Assembly (NCBI RefSeq): GCF_018129405.1
Contig: NZ_JAFCLP010000025.1
Span: 1-64,000 of the forward strand
Reading direction: 5' to 3'
From: Bradyrhizobium iriomotense
Lineage (GTDB): Bacteria > Pseudomonadota > Alphaproteobacteria > Rhizobiales > Xanthobacteraceae
Length of the DNA stretch: 64,000 nt
In this document: positions 1 through 9,347 of the stretch, piece by piece
How positions within the stretch are numbered: the stretch's first letter is position 1
How the letters are laid out: the number at the start of each line of letters is the position of its first letter
The notes under the pieces: generated by a model
Databases searched by the model: none
The model's input: the letters and a program-made list of their open reading frames with translations, nothing else
What the model was told of the DNA's origin: nothing
Program-made: the position numbers and the translations under genes

Positions 1-74
1 TGGGCTCCCGTCAGTAGCTTACTCCAGAACACAAATCGCCGTAAGAGACAGAGACGCGCGACCATGTCGCCAAT

Positions 75-176
75 TGGCCCATCAGCGAAGTGACGGGACA
101 CTCATTGAGATCCGCTAGTGGGGGCATAGCGGACTGGATTTGCTCAGGTTGAGCTCTTCGCATTTTGACCCATCTG
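75..176. repeat. Dispersed ~100-bp intergenic repeat, copy A
   Basis: This stretch resembles 2293-2393. Both begin with TGGCCCATC(A/T)GCGAAGT and, about 55 bases later, carry GCGGA followed by a T-rich block ending TTCGCATTTT..GACCC. A small hairpin, CTCA-GGT-TGAG, lies in the second block; copy B keeps the same stem with loop ACC. The two copies have the same orientation and flank a TPR regulator and a DUF1127 gene. The function is unknown. Confidence 0.55.
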
Positions 177-181
177 CGACA

Positions 182-1762
182 TTACCCCTCCGGTACTCCT
201 GCCAATCGCATGCCCTCATAAATGCGCTCACGTTTGGCGAGATAAGCTGGATTATCGGTCGACGGGCTGGCGCGGAAGCGGCGGATGCTGAAATTAGGTT
301 GAAGCGCGAGCCCCGCTTGCGCAGCGGCCCGCGCGTCATCGAGTGCTCCAAGCAGTGCTAGGGCAGCGGAGAGCCCAAGATGCGCAAACGGATAATTTCG
401 GTTGGCGTCGATGCTCCTGCGGAGCCAACAGACGGCTTCCCTATCGGCACTAAGTTGCAACTTAGCGAAACCGACATACTGCATCCACATGAAGGCATGA
501 ATGTCGCGGGGAGACAGGCGGAGTGCCTCTAAGACATGCGCCTCAGTGTCCCCGCCGCGACCGAGGAAAATCTTGGCTTGACCGATTAACCCGTGCGCAT
601 GGGCCAGATTTCGGTCCAACGCCAAAGCGTGTTGTAGTTCGTCAATGCCCTCGGACACGCGGTTCGTGAAAATTTTTGCTGTTCCCAAATGTAGGTGAGC
701 CAAGGCGTGGTTCGGCGCGAGGGTCAGGACATGCATAACGGCCGCTTCCGCTATGGTAAGGTACTTTATCCGATTGTCGGTCATGTAGCCGGCACCAACA
801 ATGCCATCAACATGCGCTAAGCCCAGACGCGCTTCGATATTGCCGGGATCAAGCGTCAGGGCGCGCTCGAAAAAGTGGCGCGCCTGCAAGATATATTCGG
901 GAGTCAACCCCATATTGAGCTTAGCTCTGCCCTGGAAGTACAACTCCATTGAATTGGGATGCGCCGAACGTTGTGCTCTCACGGCCTCGGCTGCGACGAG
1001 CTGCGCGTCTAAGGAGTTAGCTAGCCTAGATATGATCTCGTCCTGCATATCGAACAGATCGGTGACGGGTTTGTCAAAGCGGTCCGCCCATAAATGCGCG
1101 CCGGTTTCAGCGTCTACCAGCTGCACGTTGACGCGAAGTCGGCTTTCGTGGCGCTGTACGGAGCCTTCTAGCACATACCGGATGTTCAACTCGCGACCGA
1201 TTTGCTTGAGGTCAGCCGCTTTGCCCTTGTAGGTGAATGCGGTGTGTCGCCCGATCACCAATGAGCCGCTGATCCGCGACAAGTCCGTAGTGAGGCTTTC
1301 CGTCACACCATCGACGAAATAGTCGTGCTCTGGGTCGCCGCTGAGGTTGGCGAAGGGCAACACAACGATGGAGAGGCGAGGCGGTGAAAGCGACCTTTGT
1401 GCCGAGCCGTCGTTCTGCGCCGCCGAACTAGCCGACGCAGTTTCGGGCCTCTGCCCTTCGTGCACTACGCCAACGAAGCGAAAGCCTTTGCGCGGCAACG
1501 TTTTGATTAGGCACTGCTTGTCACCATCGTCACCGATTGCGGCGCGAGCGGCATTCAAGCGGGTCGTCAACGCGGCATCTGAGACTATGCGTCCGTTCCA
1601 AACCGCGCTGATGACATCGTCCTTGCTGACGACGCGCTCCCTGTGCCGGATCAAATAGTCTAGTAGATCGAAGACCTGCGGCGTGATGGAAACAGGGATG
1701 GTCCCGCGATGTAGCTCGCGACGGTCAGTATCGAATGCGTACTCCTCGAAGAAATAGCGCAT
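182..1762 (-). CDS. Winged-helix transcriptional regulator with TolB-like domain and TPR repeats (CadC-like architecture)
   Basis: The 526-residue protein begins with an OmpR/PhoB-type winged helix (about residues 1-100), including 'LLDYLIRHRERVVSKDDVI' and 'RKGFRFVG'. A TolB-like domain follows at about 130-260 ('VVLPFANLSGDPEHDYFVDG'), the type usually found in adenylate cyclase-associated TPR proteins. The rest is TPR-like helical repeats. No transmembrane helix is evident, so it should act in the cytosol as a DNA-binding regulator whose TPR part senses a partner or ligand. The gene at 2542 has the same TolB/TPR body behind a membrane anchor instead of a DNA-binding domain. The target genes are unknown. 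The family assignment is firm and the role is inferred. Confidence 0.85.
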   Translation of the reverse strand: MRYFFEEYAFDTDRRELHRGTIPVSITPQVFDLLDYLIRHRERVVSKDDVISAVWNGRIVSDAALTTRLNAARAAIGDDGDKQCLIKTLPRKGFRFVGVVHEGQRPETASASSAAQNDGSAQRSLSPPRLSIVVLPFANLSGDPEHDYFVDGVTESLTTDLSRISGSLVIGRHTAFTYKGKAADLKQIGRELNIRYVLEGSVQRHESRLRVNVQLVDAETGAHLWADRFDKPVTDLFDMQDEIISRLANSLDAQLVAAEAVRAQRSAHPNSMELYFQGRAKLNMGLTPEYILQARHFFERALTLDPGNIEARLGLAHVDGIVGAGYMTDNRIKYLTIAEAAVMHVLTLAPNHALAHLHLGTAKIFTNRVSEGIDELQHALALDRNLAHAHGLIGQAKIFLGRGGDTEAHVLEALRLSPRDIHAFMWMQYVGFAKLQLSADREAVCWLRRSIDANRNYPFAHLGLSAALALLGALDDARAAAQAGLALQPNFSIRRFRASPSTDNPAYLAKRERIYEGMRLAGVPEG

Positions 1763-1915
1763 CTGACGATCCCTTAGGGCCTTCGATTTTCAGGCTTTAA
1801 CGCCCTCGAACGCAAAGAATAAGCCGCTGGTAAGGAAAATGTAAGCCGGATGTCAGGCGCGGTGGCTCGTCGTACAGCATGTTCGTCCTATGAAAAGTAG
1901 ACAGGACACACGGCA

Positions 1916-2239
1916 ATGAGCACAGTCCAAGAGATCACCAAGTTGCAGCACAGAGCAACTACCGACCGGCCGGTCTATAGTCCGCTCGAAGCATATTGGA
2001 AGGCATTTCAGGAGTGGCGCAAACGCCGGAGGCTGCAAACGGAATTATGCCGCCTGACGGACCGCGAGCTGATGGATATTGGCACGACGCGAGGCGAGAT
2101 TGACTACGTCGTGTCGAACAGAGATATCGACCCGCGAGGCATACGAGCCGAATGGGTCCAATACCTGCCAACAGTGGACGGCCAAATCCACCCACATTGG
2201 GACAAGCACCTCTCAGAAACACGCGTCAAACCTCGCTAG
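1916..2239 (+). CDS. DUF1127 family protein
   Basis: This 107-residue protein has an arginine-rich helical segment, 'EWRKRRRLQTELCRLTDREL', followed by 'MDIGTTRGEIDYVV', which matches the DUF1127 (YjiS-like) pattern at about residues 25-75. It continues about 30 residues past the domain. An AGGA lies about 10 bases before the ATG. Small DUF1127 proteins of alphaproteobacteria have been linked to RNA turnover and phosphate or stress adaptation. No partner is visible here beyond the two TPR genes on either side. Confidence 0.8.
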   Translation: MSTVQEITKLQHRATTDRPVYSPLEAYWKAFQEWRKRRRLQTELCRLTDRELMDIGTTRGEIDYVVSNRDIDPRGIRAEWVQYLPTVDGQIHPHWDKHLSETRVKPR

Positions 2240-2292
2240 TGCAATGCGCGGAAACCATTGCGGTCTGCTACGCAAGCCGTTATGGCTGCTTC

Positions 2293-2393
2293 TGGCCCAT
2301 CTGCGAAGTTGCGCTTCGTCTGCCGAAGGTCCGCAAATTGCGCCCGAGCGGAACGCATTTGCTCAACCTGAGTTCTTCGCATTTTTGACCCCA
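2293..2393. repeat. Dispersed ~100-bp intergenic repeat, copy B
   Basis: This is the second copy of the element at 75-176, in the same orientation, with matching blocks at both ends and an almost identical internal distance. It carries the hairpin CTCA-ACC-TGAG. It fills most of the gap between the DUF1127 gene and the next TPR gene; I see no gene in the rest of 2240-2541. Confidence 0.55.
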
Positions 2394-2541
2394 GCCGGAC
2401 ATCTATTCGGCGTCATAAAACCGACGACCGTCCCGCAACAACTTGTAAGAGGGTTACTTAGTCAGCAGCCTTGACCAACGCGAAGCCGCAAAAATCTGCT
2501 AGGCTTGAGAAATCTGGCGTTTGGCCCCTACGGGGGAGGCG

Positions 2542-4053
2542 ATGGTGACGAACTCGGAAGTCTCCAGTGACCTACCGGACAAACCGGCATCCGATAGTGG
2601 CCCACTGAAGAAAACGGCATCTGACAACGAGCCACTGGACAAACCGGCATCGACTCTCAAGTTTAAGGGTCGCATCCGGGCGCGATTGCAGGTGATCGGC
2701 GGGGCGCTCGCTTCGATTGCCGCTATCGGCGCGATCGCGGGGGGCCTCGTCGGCTACTGGACTGTGTGGAAGACGCTCCGCACCGACGTGTTTCCGGACA
2801 AGCAAGAGACGCAGAGGCAGGCTGCGGCCCGGCCCGACATTGCCCCCCGCCTGTCACTGGTGGTCCTGCCGTTCGCAAACCTCAACAACGATCCGGAGCA
2901 GGACTATTTCGCCGACGGCATCACGACCGATCTGACGACCGACCTCGCGCAAATGCCCGGCGCGTTCGTTATCGGACGCGGAACGGCGTTTACATACAAG
3001 AACAAGCAGGTCGATTTCAGGACGCTCGGCAAGGACCTTGGCATCCGCTGGGCAGTCCAGGGCGCGGTGCGGCGCAACGCGGATCAGGTCCGGGTCAACG
3101 TATCACTTACGGATATCGCGAGCGGTCAGGACGTCTGGTCAGATCGTTTCGACGGCGATCGTACGAACCTCGCCGCCTTGCAGGACCAGATCACGGCACG
3201 GCTCGCCCGCTCGCTCAACCTTGAACTCATCCAAGCGGAGAGCCGCCGCAGCGAAGCGGACCGATCAAGGAACCCAGACGCTATGGACTTCAGCATGCGC
3301 GGCTGGGCAAAGTACTACGAGCCGCAGTCGAAGATACAAACTGCTCAGGCAATGGATCTATTCGATCGTGCGCTGCGGCTTGACCCAGACAATGTTGACG
3401 CCATGATCGGGAAAGCGCGGTGTTTAGCCGCTGGTGTGAACAATCAATGGTCTGCTTCCGTTGTTGAAGACAGAAAACAAGCGATCGACCTCGTTGACAG
3501 AGTTCTGTCCAAGAACTCGGCAAGCGCGAGTGCTCATACGACCAAGGGAAGCATTCTGCTATTTGGAGACCCTGAGGGGGCATTGGCTGAATACGATGCT
3601 GCGCTCGAAATTGATCAAAATAATCCGGCTGTCTACGCTGCAAAAGCAATTGCACTTATCGTCTCCGGGCGGGCGCGCGAAGCCTTCTCGCCTGCCCAGT
3701 TGGCTCTCCGTCTCAGTCCCAGAGATCCTTTTGCTTTCCTTTGGCGCTACTGGCTCTGCCATGGACACCTGCACCTGCACCAATATGGAGAGGCCATCGA
3801 GGAATGCAGGCGCTCGGTCAATCTGAACAACTTGTACTTCTACGCCTATGTCGATCTGACGTCGGCTTATGGTGCCACGGGGCAATTGGAGCAGGCACAG
3901 CAAAGCTTGACTGAATTGAACAAGCTCCGACCAGACTTTACGGTCCAGTGGTACCGTGATCTTGGTTACTCAATCTCAAGCAACCCGCAGTTTCGTCGGG
4001 AGTTCGATGGCATTGTCGATGGGCTGAGGAAGGGAGGCGTCCGGGAGCAATGA
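2542..4053 (+). CDS. Membrane-anchored TolB-like/TPR protein
   Basis: The ATG at 2542 follows GGGGGAGG by three bases and is preferred to the in-frame TTG at 2521, giving 503 residues. The N-terminus has an imperfect Lys/Pro/Ala/Ser repeat ('DKPASDSGPL', 'KKTASDNEPL', 'DKPAST'). One hydrophobic segment at about residues 50-72 ('IGGALASIAAIGAIAGGLVG') follows, then a TolB-like domain ('VVLPFANLNNDPEQDYFADG') and TPR-like repeats to the end. The body resembles the regulator at 182-1762 over the TolB domain and repeats. It is probably a single-pass inner-membrane protein, but which side the repeats face is not clear. No enzyme domain is present. Confidence 0.8.
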   Translation: MVTNSEVSSDLPDKPASDSGPLKKTASDNEPLDKPASTLKFKGRIRARLQVIGGALASIAAIGAIAGGLVGYWTVWKTLRTDVFPDKQETQRQAAARPDIAPRLSLVVLPFANLNNDPEQDYFADGITTDLTTDLAQMPGAFVIGRGTAFTYKNKQVDFRTLGKDLGIRWAVQGAVRRNADQVRVNVSLTDIASGQDVWSDRFDGDRTNLAALQDQITARLARSLNLELIQAESRRSEADRSRNPDAMDFSMRGWAKYYEPQSKIQTAQAMDLFDRALRLDPDNVDAMIGKARCLAAGVNNQWSASVVEDRKQAIDLVDRVLSKNSASASAHTTKGSILLFGDPEGALAEYDAALEIDQNNPAVYAAKAIALIVSGRAREAFSPAQLALRLSPRDPFAFLWRYWLCHGHLHLHQYGEAIEECRRSVNLNNLYFYAYVDLTSAYGATGQLEQAQQSLTELNKLRPDFTVQWYRDLGYSISSNPQFRREFDGIVDGLRKGGVREQ

Positions 4054-4283
4054 AGTGCTTGCTGACGCAGACGTCTCCCAATTTCCCTTCGCGACAAATT
4101 CCGGTCCACGTCTAGATGTCGGCCGTGAGGGGCAAACCGGACGCCATGTTGCTCCGGCCGAACCGACACCATTGACCCATAGGCGTCGTCAGCCTCCTGA
4201 GTTGCGAAAACGCGGCAACATTCCTGCTGTAACCGGCTTTATGGCCTCGTTAGATTAGAGCTTCCAAGAAACAGGAGCTAAGT

Positions 4284-5084
4284 ATGTCACGTCTCGCGCG
4301 GATTGCACTTGCGCTCTTGCTGGCGACGGTGCAACTTCCGGCGGCATTTGCGCTGGATAGCGCACCAGCGACCATTTCTCAGGAGCTTGTGCCATTCTCG
4401 TCGGATGAGGGGCTTGCGCGGCTGACCCGCTCAACTGCCAAGGTAGACTTTCCGACCCTTGCCAATCAGTTCGAAGCCGAGTCGAACGGCGCGTTCTGTG
4501 GACCCGCGTCTGCCGCAATTGTGCTCAACGCCGTTCGAGGTCGGAGCCCTGATCTGCCGCGGGACCGGAGCCGATTACATTCAGAAGACCTTAAATACAT
4601 TCCGAGCGCCTTCGATCCGACAATCCCTCGCTTCACACAGGACAACGTGATCACCAAAGGCCTGAAGACCCGCGCGCAAGTTCTCGGCGAACCGATGACG
4701 ATCAATGGAAAACAGATCCAGGACTTCGGCTATCAGATCCGTCAGCTCGATGAGATGCTGAGAGCGAATGGTCTTACGACCCGGCTTGTCATCGTTGATG
4801 ACAGCAAGCCCGAGCAGGATATTCGGACTGATTTGGTTGAAAACCTTAAGCGTCGGGGTGACTATGTGATCGTCGCCTACCAACGCAAGGCTGTGGGCCA
4901 ACAGGGTCCCGGACATATCTCGCCGCTTGGCGCATACGACGCTGATTCCGACTCGTTCCTTGTCCTTGACGTCAATCCTGCCAGCGCTGGCTGGGTTTGG
5001 ATGCCAACTGCGACCCTCGTTAAGGGTATGCGCACGTTCGATACGGTTGAGAATCGCGGGTATATTCTTGTTCAGACCCCTTGA
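4284..5084 (+). CDS. Exported phytochelatin synthase-like cysteine peptidase
   Basis: This 266-residue protein begins with a signal peptide (about residues 1-23, ending 'LPAAFA'). The rest matches the bacterial phytochelatin synthase fold, a papain-like gamma-Glu-Cys transpeptidase/glutathione hydrolase. The Cys motif 'NGAFCGPASAAIVLNA' places the nucleophile at C72. The His motif 'GQQGPGHISPLGAYD' places it at H211, and 'FLVLDVNP' gives D229. These match the Cys-His-Asp triad of the family. Bacterial short forms mostly cleave glutathione rather than polymerise it, so a periplasmic thiol peptidase is as likely as metal chelation. AGGAG lies seven bases before the ATG. It has no obvious operon partner. 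Confidence 0.88.
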   Translation: MSRLARIALALLLATVQLPAAFALDSAPATISQELVPFSSDEGLARLTRSTAKVDFPTLANQFEAESNGAFCGPASAAIVLNAVRGRSPDLPRDRSRLHSEDLKYIPSAFDPTIPRFTQDNVITKGLKTRAQVLGEPMTINGKQIQDFGYQIRQLDEMLRANGLTTRLVIVDDSKPEQDIRTDLVENLKRRGDYVIVAYQRKAVGQQGPGHISPLGAYDADSDSFLVLDVNPASAGWVWMPTATLVKGMRTFDTVENRGYILVQTP

Positions 5085-5137
5085 GGCGTTCTTGACTTCG
5101 CGTCGATGAAACGGACACTTCCGCACATGGCCCGTGG

Positions 5138-5296
5138 GCCGGATGGGCAGCGGTAGACGTCCTCGTCAGGCAAGTAGGCGAAGTCCTGTTTGCCGAACCG
5201 GCCCTCCGCCTTGGCGTTCGACGTCATGGGCTTGGGCAAGGTGACTGCAACGCCAGCCTCTTCGCAGGCCAATATCTCCTGTCCGTCGAAGTAGCC
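5138..5296 (-). pseudogene. IS1182-family transposase fragment
   Basis: The reverse strand encodes 'GYFDGQEILACEEAGVAVTL' and further 'KAEGRFGKQDFAYLPDEDVY', a well conserved internal part of IS1182-type transposases. The match begins exactly at 5296, next to the left end of the IS21 element, and fades after 'YRCPSG' near 5138. No start, no catalytic core and no other half are present in the window, so it is a dead scrap. Confidence 0.75.
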
Positions 5297-5391
5297 TGTG
5301 CTTCGACATGGAATAAGGACCCCGTTTTCGGGGTGATCGGCATCCAATCGGGACCCCCGGGATAAGGGTCCACAGTGGCTTCCATCGAGTC

Positions 5392-6909
5392 ATGGAAGCC
5401 GAGGTTGGGATGCTGGTGGTGGAGACGATTGGTAAGATCCGTCGCGCCTACTTTGTTGATGGTCGTTCGATCAAGGCGATCTGCCGCGAACTTGGAGTAT
5501 CGCGGAAGGTGGTTCGCAAGGTCATTCGTTCTCAAGCGACGGAGTTCCGGTATGAGCGCGAGACGCAGCCGCTCCCGAAGATGGGTGCCTGGAGTGCCGA
5601 GCTTGACCGGTTGCTGGCAGGGAATGAGAGCAAGGCGGCGCGGGAACGGCTGACGCTGATCCGGCTATTCGAAGAGCTTCGCGGCCTGGGTTACGCCGGC
5701 GGCTATGATGCGGTTCGTCGATACGCACGACGGTGGAGCAAGGAACGCGGCACCTCGACAGCGTCGGCCTATGTGCCGCTCAGCTTTGCACCAGGCGAAG
5801 CCTACCAGTTCGACTGGAGCCACGAGGTCGTCCTGCTGAGCGGCACCACGGTGATGGTGAAGGCTGCTCATGTCCGGCTCTGTCACAGCCGCATGCTGTT
5901 CGTGCGGGCCTATCCGCGGGAAACGCAGGAGATGGTGTTCGACGCCCACGACCGGGCGTTCGCCCTGTTCAAAGGCACCTGCACCCGCGGCATCTACGAC
6001 AACATGAAGACCGCCGTAGAGACGATCTTCGTCGGTAAAGGCCGTCTCTACAATCGCCGCTTCCTGCAGATGTGCAGCCACTATCTGGTCGATCCGGTCG
6101 CCTGTACGCCAGCGTCGGGCTGGGAGAAGGGGCAGGTCGAGAACCAGGTCGGGCTGGTCCGGGAACGCTTCTTCACGCCGCGGCTGCGGTTCAAAAACCT
6201 CGACGAGTTAAACGCCTGGCTGCTCGACAAGTGCATCGCCTACGCCAAGGCTCATCGCCATCCGGAACTGGCCGATCAGACGATCTGGGACGTGTTCGAA
6301 GCCGAACGCCCCAAACTCGTTCCCTATGCCGGCCGCTTCGACGGCTTCCATGCGGTGACGGCATCGGTCTCGAAGACCTGCCTGGTGCGCTTCGACAACA
6401 ACAAGTACTCGGTCGCAGCCAGCGCAGTCGGACGACCGGTCGAGGTTCAAGCCTATGCCGATCGCATCGTGATCCGTCAGGATGGACGCATCGTTGCCGA
6501 GCACCCGCGATCCTTTGGCCGCGGCGCTACCGTCTACGACCCCTGGCATTATGTGCCGGTGCTTGCTCGCAAGCCCGGCGCCTTGCGCAATGGCGCTTCC
6601 TTCAAAGACTGGGTGCTGCCGGCTGCACTCGAGCGGATCCGGCGCAGGCTTGCCAGTACCGACGATGGCAATCGGCAGATGGTCGATATCCTCAACGCGG
6701 TGCTGACTGACGGTCTACCCGCGGTGGAAGCCGCCTGTGCCGAAGCCCTTGGTCACGGCGTCCACTCCGCCGACGTCGTGCTCAACATCCTGGCCCGGCA
6801 ACGCGAACCCGCCCCACCGGCAAACATCATGACGCCGGCCGCACTGACGCTCCGCCATGCGCCGATCGCCGATTGTGCCCGCTACGACAACCTCCGGAGG
6901 ACCATTTGA
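5392..6909 (+). CDS. istA: IS21 family transposase IstA
   Basis: The 505-residue protein has an N-terminal helix-turn-helix ('[20 protein letters not shown]') and an integrase-like catalytic core. The core includes '[10 protein letters not shown]' (first Asp), '[13 protein letters not shown]' and '[12 protein letters not shown]' (Glu region). The length is normal for IstA and no frameshift is seen. It is followed by istB with stop and start overlapping as TGATG, as usual in IS21. IstA cuts and joins the element ends and IstB assists target choice. The ATG at 5410 is an alternative start. Confidence 0.93.
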   Translation: MEAEVGMLVVETIGKIRRAYFVDGRSIKAICRELGVSRKVVRKVIRSQATEFRYERETQPLPKMGAWSAELDRLLAGNESKAARERLTLIRLFEELRGLGYAGGYDAVRRYARRWSKERGTSTASAYVPLSFAPGEAYQFDWSHEVVLLSGTTVMVKAAHVRLCHSRMLFVRAYPRETQEMVFDAHDRAFALFKGTCTRGIYDNMKTAVETIFVGKGRLYNRRFLQMCSHYLVDPVACTPASGWEKGQVENQVGLVRERFFTPRLRFKNLDELNAWLLDKCIAYAKAHRHPELADQTIWDVFEAERPKLVPYAGRFDGFHAVTASVSKTCLVRFDNNKYSVAASAVGRPVEVQAYADRIVIRQDGRIVAEHPRSFGRGATVYDPWHYVPVLARKPGALRNGASFKDWVLPAALERIRRRLASTDDGNRQMVDILNAVLTDGLPAVEAACAEALGHGVHSADVVLNILARQREPAPPANIMTPAALTLRHAPIADCARYDNLRRTI

Positions 6910-7772
6910 TGGAACGAACCCAAATCTTCGACCTTATGGGCGAACTCAAGCTCTACGGCATGAAGGCCGCCTTCGACGAGATCATGGCGACTGCGGTCAA
7001 GCGCCAGCACGAACCCCAGCGCATTGTCGGCGACCTGCTCAACGCCGAGATCAACGAGAAGCAAGCCAGGTCGATCAAATACCAGCTCACCATTGCCAAG
7101 CTGCCGCTTGCCAAGGACATCGCCGACTTCCAGTTTGACGGCACGCCGATCAATCAGACGCTCGTCAATGATCTCGCTGGCGGCGGCTTCATCGCCCAGC
7201 AACGCAACGTCGTGCTGGTCGGCGGCACCGGCACGGGCAAAACCCACCTGGCCATTGCCATCGCCAGAAGTTGCATCCGCGATGGCTCCAGAGGACGCTT
7301 CTACAACGTCGTCGACCTCGTCAACCGGCTCGAGACCGAGACCCGCAACGGTCGGCAGGGACGGCTCGCCGAGCATCTGACCCGCATGGACTTCATCGTT
7401 CTCGACGAGCTGGGCTATCTGCCGTTCGCGCAATCCGGCGGTCAGCTCCTGTTCCATCTCATCAGCCGGCTCTACGAGCGCACCTCCATCATTGTCACCA
7501 CCAATCTTGCGTTCGGCGAATGGCCCAGCGTGTTCGGCGATGCCAAAATGACCACCGCGCTACTCGACCGATTGACCCATCACTGCGACATCGTCGAGAC
7601 CGGCAACGACAGCTGGCGATTCAAAAGCCGCGACGATGTTCAAACAACCCGCGCTCGCGCCGTCTCCGCAACCCCGACCAGCTCCGACGACCCGAGCGCT
7701 ACCAGCAGAGCACGCCGATCAAAGGGGTCCCTTTTGGATGCCGATAGGGGGTCCCAGTCGAACGCCGATTGA
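6909..7772 (+). CDS. istB: IS21 family helper ATPase IstB
   Basis: This 287-residue DnaC/IstB-type AAA+ ATPase has Walker A '[15 protein letters not shown]' and Walker B '[13 protein letters not shown]'. The ATG overlaps the istA stop by one base; an upstream in-frame GTG is ignored. IstB helps IstA choose and remodel target DNA. The coding region runs into the right terminal repeats, and its last codons ('[15 protein letters not shown]') are made of terminal-repeat sequence. The gene looks intact, so the element may still be active. Confidence 0.93.
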   Translation: MERTQIFDLMGELKLYGMKAAFDEIMATAVKRQHEPQRIVGDLLNAEINEKQARSIKYQLTIAKLPLAKDIADFQFDGTPINQTLVNDLAGGGFIAQQRNVVLVGGTGTGKTHLAIAIARSCIRDGSRGRFYNVVDLVNRLETETRNGRQGRLAEHLTRMDFIVLDELGYLPFAQSGGQLLFHLISRLYERTSIIVTTNLAFGEWPSVFGDAKMTTALLDRLTHHCDIVETGNDSWRFKSRDDVQTTRARAVSATPTSSDDPSATSRARRSKGSLLDADRGSQSNAD

Positions 7773-7814
7773 CAGTTTTGTGTATGGCCAAGTGAACAGC
7801 CATTGGGAGGTAGC

Positions 7815-9323
7815 ATGTCACTGCGTTTTGGCAGGCGGCTTTCTATATTGCCTGGGGTTCGGCTGAATTTCAGTGGATCAGGCGTTTCCGCGACAATTGG
7901 GGTGCCGGGTGCGAGCATCACATTGGGCGGCAAAAATGGACCAACAGCCAATGTTGGCCTCCCGGGAACGGGGTTATCGTTCCGAGCCCCCCTAGGTTCA
8001 CGTGATCCTAGAGCACAGAACGAACTTCTTCCGTCCCCACCCGTACGACTTCCGGGAGCGGGAGATCGAGCTCAATCGTTGCCGCTGCCTACACCGCCCC
8101 CTCTAAAGGACATTCAGTCGGGGGCGATTAGTTCTCTGACTACGACCTCGCTCGCAGAATTTCGCGACCTTATTTTTGAGGCAAGAGAACGCCGAGGATC
8201 AGCGGAACGCGAGCTCGCACGCACGATTGCTTCCTTGGCGGACGCAGAGCAAAGCGTGACCGATGCCCAATGCCGCCACGATCTTGCGGAGCAACGGATC
8301 GCCAGATTGGAAGCGTCCTTTTTCCGGAGCTTCAGGCGCGGCAGTATCGCCGCGTCAAAAACCGAACTCGTTCAGCTAAGCCGTAGGTGCGACGAGGCGA
8401 AAACCCGACTGATTGAGGCTGAAACGCAGAAACGGTTTGCCGAAGATGCTCGTGATGAACTCTGGCTGGACACAGAATTCCAGCTCTCCGGTCCCGCTCA
8501 TGCCGCGTGGCAGCGGCTTTCAGACGCTTTCTCGACCTTAATGAAATCAGAGTGTGTATGGGACGTTAAAGCAGATAGGAGTAAACGCAGCGGCGAGGAG
8601 AGGTCATCGGCAACAAGGGTGGTCGACCGAAGGCCCGTCTCGCTCGTCCGGGCGGGGCTACCAATCATCCAATCCAAATACGAGGCTTTGCGTTGGCAGA
8701 ATGCTAATGGCGGCGATCTCTTCGTCTACCCCGGCTTCCTCGTTGTGTTTCAGGACGAGAACACGTTCGCTCTGCTGGACCTCAATGAAGCCAAGACGAC
8801 CCTAGTACCTCAAAAATTCCAAGAAACAGACATCAATCCGCATGACGCTAAACGGGTCGGCACGGCATGGAAGTACTCCAATCGCGATGGCACCCCCGAC
8901 CGCCGCTATACCAACAACTCCGAGATACCCGTGCTGCTGTATGGCGAAATCCGCTGGCAGAGCGACAGCGGTCTATCGGAAGCATACATGTTTTCGAATG
9001 CCGAAGCTGCGGCCGCATTCGTAGACCAACTGGAGGAGTTTCGGCGATCGTTGCCGGTTGCCGATCCCGAGATGGACGAGATCTTTCGTCGGGTTGACTT
9101 TCAGACCAGCAACTTCTCCAAAGTCGAAGGCACCGCAAGGTGGGATTTCGATTGCAAATTTGTCTGCCGAGCGTGCGGCGGCAACGTCATCCGTTACGAT
9201 GGCGATAATCCGTCGGACGCAACGATCGTAACATGTAAGAATTGCGGTCAAGCCCTGGGCAGCTATGGGCAACTGATGGCGGGGGCTAAATATGTAGGAA
9301 CTCAACAGCTACCAAGAGGATAG
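7815..9323 (+). CDS. DUF4236 domain protein with C-terminal zinc ribbon
   Basis: The ATG at 7815 follows GGGAGGT. The first about 60 residues ('SLRFGRRLSILPGVRLNFSG' and 'GLPGTGLSFRAPL') are a DUF4236 domain, a Gly-rich beta module often found alone. The middle is Arg/Glu-rich and probably coiled coil (about residues 115-225). The C-terminus carries four cysteines as two pairs, 'CRACGG' and 'CKNCGQ', a zinc-ribbon pattern. No transmembrane segment or enzyme motif is seen. The gene starts only 41 bases from the IS21 end, so its original promoter may be lost or replaced. The function is unknown. Confidence 0.75.
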   Translation: MSLRFGRRLSILPGVRLNFSGSGVSATIGVPGASITLGGKNGPTANVGLPGTGLSFRAPLGSRDPRAQNELLPSPPVRLPGAGDRAQSLPLPTPPPLKDIQSGAISSLTTTSLAEFRDLIFEARERRGSAERELARTIASLADAEQSVTDAQCRHDLAEQRIARLEASFFRSFRRGSIAASKTELVQLSRRCDEAKTRLIEAETQKRFAEDARDELWLDTEFQLSGPAHAAWQRLSDAFSTLMKSECVWDVKADRSKRSGEERSSATRVVDRRPVSLVRAGLPIIQSKYEALRWQNANGGDLFVYPGFLVVFQDENTFALLDLNEAKTTLVPQKFQETDINPHDAKRVGTAWKYSNRDGTPDRRYTNNSEIPVLLYGEIRWQSDSGLSEAYMFSNAEAAAAFVDQLEEFRRSLPVADPEMDEIFRRVDFQTSNFSKVEGTARWDFDCKFVCRACGGNVIRYDGDNPSDATIVTCKNCGQALGSYGQLMAGAKYVGTQQLPRG

Positions 9324-9347
9324 ACGTGAGCTGCAAGACTGCCCCTG

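Larger units (their letters stand above)
5297..7774 (+). mobile_element. Complete IS21-family insertion sequence
   Basis: About 2.48 kb, bounded by TGTGCTTCGACATGG at the left and the complement of TGTCAATCGGCGTTC at the right, so the ends are TGT...ACA. Just inside, both ends carry ATCGGCATCCAA and GGGACCCC motifs in inverted orientation (about 5333-5358 and 7725-7755), the multiple terminal repeats expected of IS21. It contains intact istA and istB. No direct repeat of the target is visible (AAGTAGCC on the left, GTTTTGTG on the right), and the right flank does not continue the IS1182 fragment, so one end has been rearranged since insertion. Confidence 0.85.
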
